Shown piece after piece: positions 22,577-24,269 of a DNA stretch of 24,269 nt. This stretch comes from a virus. Both the position numbers and the translations under genes were made by a program. Location: the IMG/VR virus record IMGVR_UViG_3300046477_000093, positions 1-24,269 of that record; one strand, given 5' to 3'. The notes beneath the pieces are model-generated. The model saw nothing but the letters and a program-made list of their open reading frames with translations. It was not told the DNA's origin and searched no databases. How positions within the stretch are numbered: the first letter of the stretch is position 1; the number at the start of each line of letters is the position of its first letter.

Positions 22577-23433
22577 CAGCGTTGCTCGGCGTGGTAGGTC
22601 TCGAACACCTCGCGCAGATCGAGCGGCGGGCCGATGCTGCCATCACTCATCACGGGCAAGGCTTGGTAGCCCCGCACCGCCCATTCGGTGATCACCGGCG
22701 CCTGCTGCCCTGGCAGCCCGCGTTCGCCGCGCTCGCCGGGCTTGCCGCGACTGCCCGTCTGTCCCGATAGCTGCCACCCGTCGCCGGGCAACGTCCCTGG
22801 ACTGTCCCGCTTCGCCCGCCACTCCGAGCCGTGGAAGGTCACGAGGTCGAACTTGCGATACGCGCGGCCCGGCTCATAGAGCCCGCAGACCTCGCCGACA
22901 TAGGGCGTCTCGCCACGGGCGGCGATGAGGGTCCAATCCTCGCCCGGCGGTTCTTGCGCGGTATCGCATCGCGCCTGGAAGGTCTCGCCGGCACGAACGA
23001 CGACATCGCCCTCGTAAGACACGCCGCCCTGCCAGAGCCTGACCGGCGGCAGCTTGCCGGGCGGTCCCGGCTCGCCCCGATCGCCGGGCGGTCCCGGCTC
23101 CCCAGGCCCGCCTCGATCGCCACGTTCCCCAGCTTCCCCACGCTCCCCAGGCTCGCCTGGAGGCCCAGGAAGCCCCTGATCGCCCGGCGGGCCTGTGATC
23201 GCCTCGCCGGGCGCCCCCTGCGCTCCCCGCTCACCAGGCGGGCCGGCTGGCCCATCCCGCAGTTCCCCGATCCTCGCCGTGATCGCGAGCTCGGTCTCGG
23301 CCCGGCTGGCGCGCATCTCTGCCAGCGCAACCGACAGTGATAGCCGCAGCTCCCGCTCGATGCGGGCTGCCATCGCGCCGAGCTCTTCGCCAAAGGCGTC
23401 AATGGCAGCGTCAAGCGGCGAGGTGTCGGACAT
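22576..23433 (-). CDS. Collagen-like protein with carbohydrate-binding-like segment
   Basis: 285 aa from this start. An N-terminal amphipathic helix (about 8-55) is followed by about 21 Gly-X-Y triplets at 61-126 ([22 protein letters not shown] and similar, with one break at GEAIT), and a second short collagen run lies at 227-243. Between them are two copies of a CBM5/12-like pattern: [19 protein letters not shown] and [17 protein letters not shown]. Collagen-like triplets form trimeric rods in phage proteins. It may be a neck whisker, head fibre or surface adhesin. An ATG at 23487 has a better ribosome-binding site (GGGGAG, 8 bases upstream) but would overlap the portal gene by 77 bases; either start is possible. 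Confidence 0.75.
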   Translation of the reverse strand: MSDTSPLDAAIDAFGEELGAMAARIERELRLSLSVALAEMRASRAETELAITARIGELRDGPAGPPGERGAQGAPGEAITGPPGDQGLPGPPGEPGERGEAGERGDRGGPGEPGPPGDRGEPGPPGKLPPVRLWQGGVSYEGDVVVRAGETFQARCDTAQEPPGEDWTLIAARGETPYVGEVCGLYEPGRAYRKFDLVTFHGSEWRAKRDSPGTLPGDGWQLSGQTGSRGKPGERGERGLPGQQAPVITEWAVRGYQALPVMSDGSIGPPLDLREVFETYHAEQR

Positions 23434-24269
23434 TCGCTGCGCGGAAGGCGGCAACAGCTCTGGCTTTTGCGGCAGGGTCTGCTCCATTGCCACTGCTCCC
23501 CGATGCCGGCGGCGGCGCCGGTGGCGCGTTGGGCGCCGGTGTCGCCGGTGGCGCCTTATCCCACGCGCTGAGCGGCACGACCTGTTGCTGGACCCTCGGC
23601 TCGTCGCCAAAGGGCACCGCGGTCAGCTCTTCCCTGGCGCGCGCTTCGTTCGGGCTGAAGATGCCGCCCTGGACGCCCTGCGCCAAAGCCGCGATCCTGT
23701 CCTTGAAATTGGCGCGAAGCAGCGCTTCGAGGTCGAGCTCCAGATATTCGTCGGGCTGGCCCGCCAGGGCGAAGAGCCGACCGAACGCCGTTTCGATATG
23801 GTTGGCGGCAAAGCCGAGCCCGGTCGCCACCCAGTTCGCCATCAGGCTTTCGGTCGCGGCCTGCGGCGCTTGCCCGGCATCGAAGCTGAGCAGCGGTAGC
23901 GGCACCCGGTACGCGGTGGCGATGCGCTGGTCGGAGATCTTGAGCATCTCGGCGAGCTGCGCGTCGCGGCTGTTGACGACGGTCGGAACCCACTTCATCC
24001 CGTCAGTCAGGATCGGCGTGCCGCCGACGTTCGGGCCTTGGGTCTGCTCGTTCCACTGCGCGCGCAACTGGCGGATGCCGTCCGGTTGGTTGTGATAGCC
24101 CTTGTCGGTTTGGATGACGCCGCTCGGTCGTCCCTGGTTGCGTGCATAGGCGAGGGCTTGCGACACCATTGCCGTGGAGACCTCGACTTCGAGCAGCGCC
24201 GATTGCAGCGGGGAGATGCCCCAGAGCAGGTTGCGCCGGTCGGGAAACCGAACATGCAGGACATCGCGC
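23411..24269 (-). CDS. Portal protein, HK97-type (5' end outside window)
   Basis: The C-terminal 285 residues of a portal, the dodecameric ring through which DNA enters and leaves the capsid. The frame is open to the window edge, so the N-terminus is missing. Portal signatures: DVLHVRFPD and [11 protein letters not shown] at the edge, [36 protein letters not shown], then [28 protein letters not shown] and [12 protein letters not shown]. The C-terminus is a Pro/Ala linker ending in [16 protein letters not shown]. Its stop lies inside the start region of the collagen-like gene. Terminase is expected beyond the right edge. Confidence 0.92.
   Translation of the reverse strand, partial: RDVLHVRFPDRRNLLWGISPLQSALLEVEVSTAMVSQALAYARNQGRPSGVIQTDKGYHNQPDGIRQLRAQWNEQTQGPNVGGTPILTDGMKWVPTVVNSRDAQLAEMLKISDQRIATAYRVPLPLLSFDAGQAPQAATESLMANWVATGLGFAANHIETAFGRLFALAGQPDEYLELDLEALLRANFKDRIAALAQGVQGGIFSPNEARAREELTAVPFGDEPRVQQQVVPLSAWDKAPPATPAPNAPPAPPPASGSSGNGADPAAKARAVAAFRAANVRHLAA

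Noticed and set aside
21870-22646. Long upstream extension of the head-closure frame
   Set aside because: It overlaps the gp6-like connector in another frame, with Arg-rich filler sequence; the GTG coupled to the connector stop is the logical start.
23040-23260. Short-period DNA repeats that could suggest a CRISPR or satellite array
   Set aside because: They are the 9-base periodicity of Gly-X-Y codons within an open collagen-like frame.

Overview
The window is a 24.3 kb stretch of a temperate, long-tailed (siphovirus-type) bacteriophage genome or prophage. Base composition is strongly GC-rich, except for one lower-GC patch between about 4.2 and 5.5 kb. The host is most likely an alphaproteobacterium. 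That rests on codon use, on the DUF3309-type mini-protein and on the style of the tail and lysis genes, and it is an inference. No chromosomal host gene, rRNA or tRNA is recognisable.

Layout. (1) Positions 2-2992, plus strand: a tightly packed recombination operon made of the tail end of an unknown gene, a RecT-family annealing protein, a 64-aa protein and a Rad50/SbcC-like ATPase with a zinc hook. (2) Positions 3028-4235, plus strand: a small helix-turn-helix (excisionase-like) gene overlapping a tyrosine integrase. (3) Positions 4232-5553, plus strand: a lower-GC cargo patch holding a 94-aa unknown protein, a repeat-bearing stretch with little or no coding content, a 63-aa one-helix membrane protein and a 98-aa superinfection-immunity-type membrane protein. 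(4) Positions 5551-24269, minus strand: one long late operon read right to left. It runs portal (cut by the window edge), collagen-like protein, gp6-type connector, head-closure protein, gp10-like protein, tail terminator, tail tube, tail-assembly chaperone with a -1 frameshift, 2069-aa tape measure, tail tip proteins, S74-type fibre, membrane protein, cysteine-peptidase endolysin and a DUF3309 mini-protein, and it ends at a clear intrinsic terminator.

How it works together. The plus-strand operon supplies recombination and integration functions, and the middle patch probably supplies lysogenic or exclusion functions. The minus-strand operon builds the connector and tail and then lyses the cell. 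The two transcription units converge at 5551-5589, where the late-operon terminator overlaps the stop codon of the immunity gene.

Most notable points: a canonical AAATTTT slippery heptamer joining the two chaperone frames; a LAS/M15-type peptidase motif inside the tape measure; a collagen-like protein with a carbohydrate-binding-like segment encoded between portal and connector, where protease and capsid genes would normally lie; paired GTGGGGA repeats at one-helical-turn spacing downstream of the integrase; and two mutually exclusive hairpins beside the chaperone ribosome-binding site.
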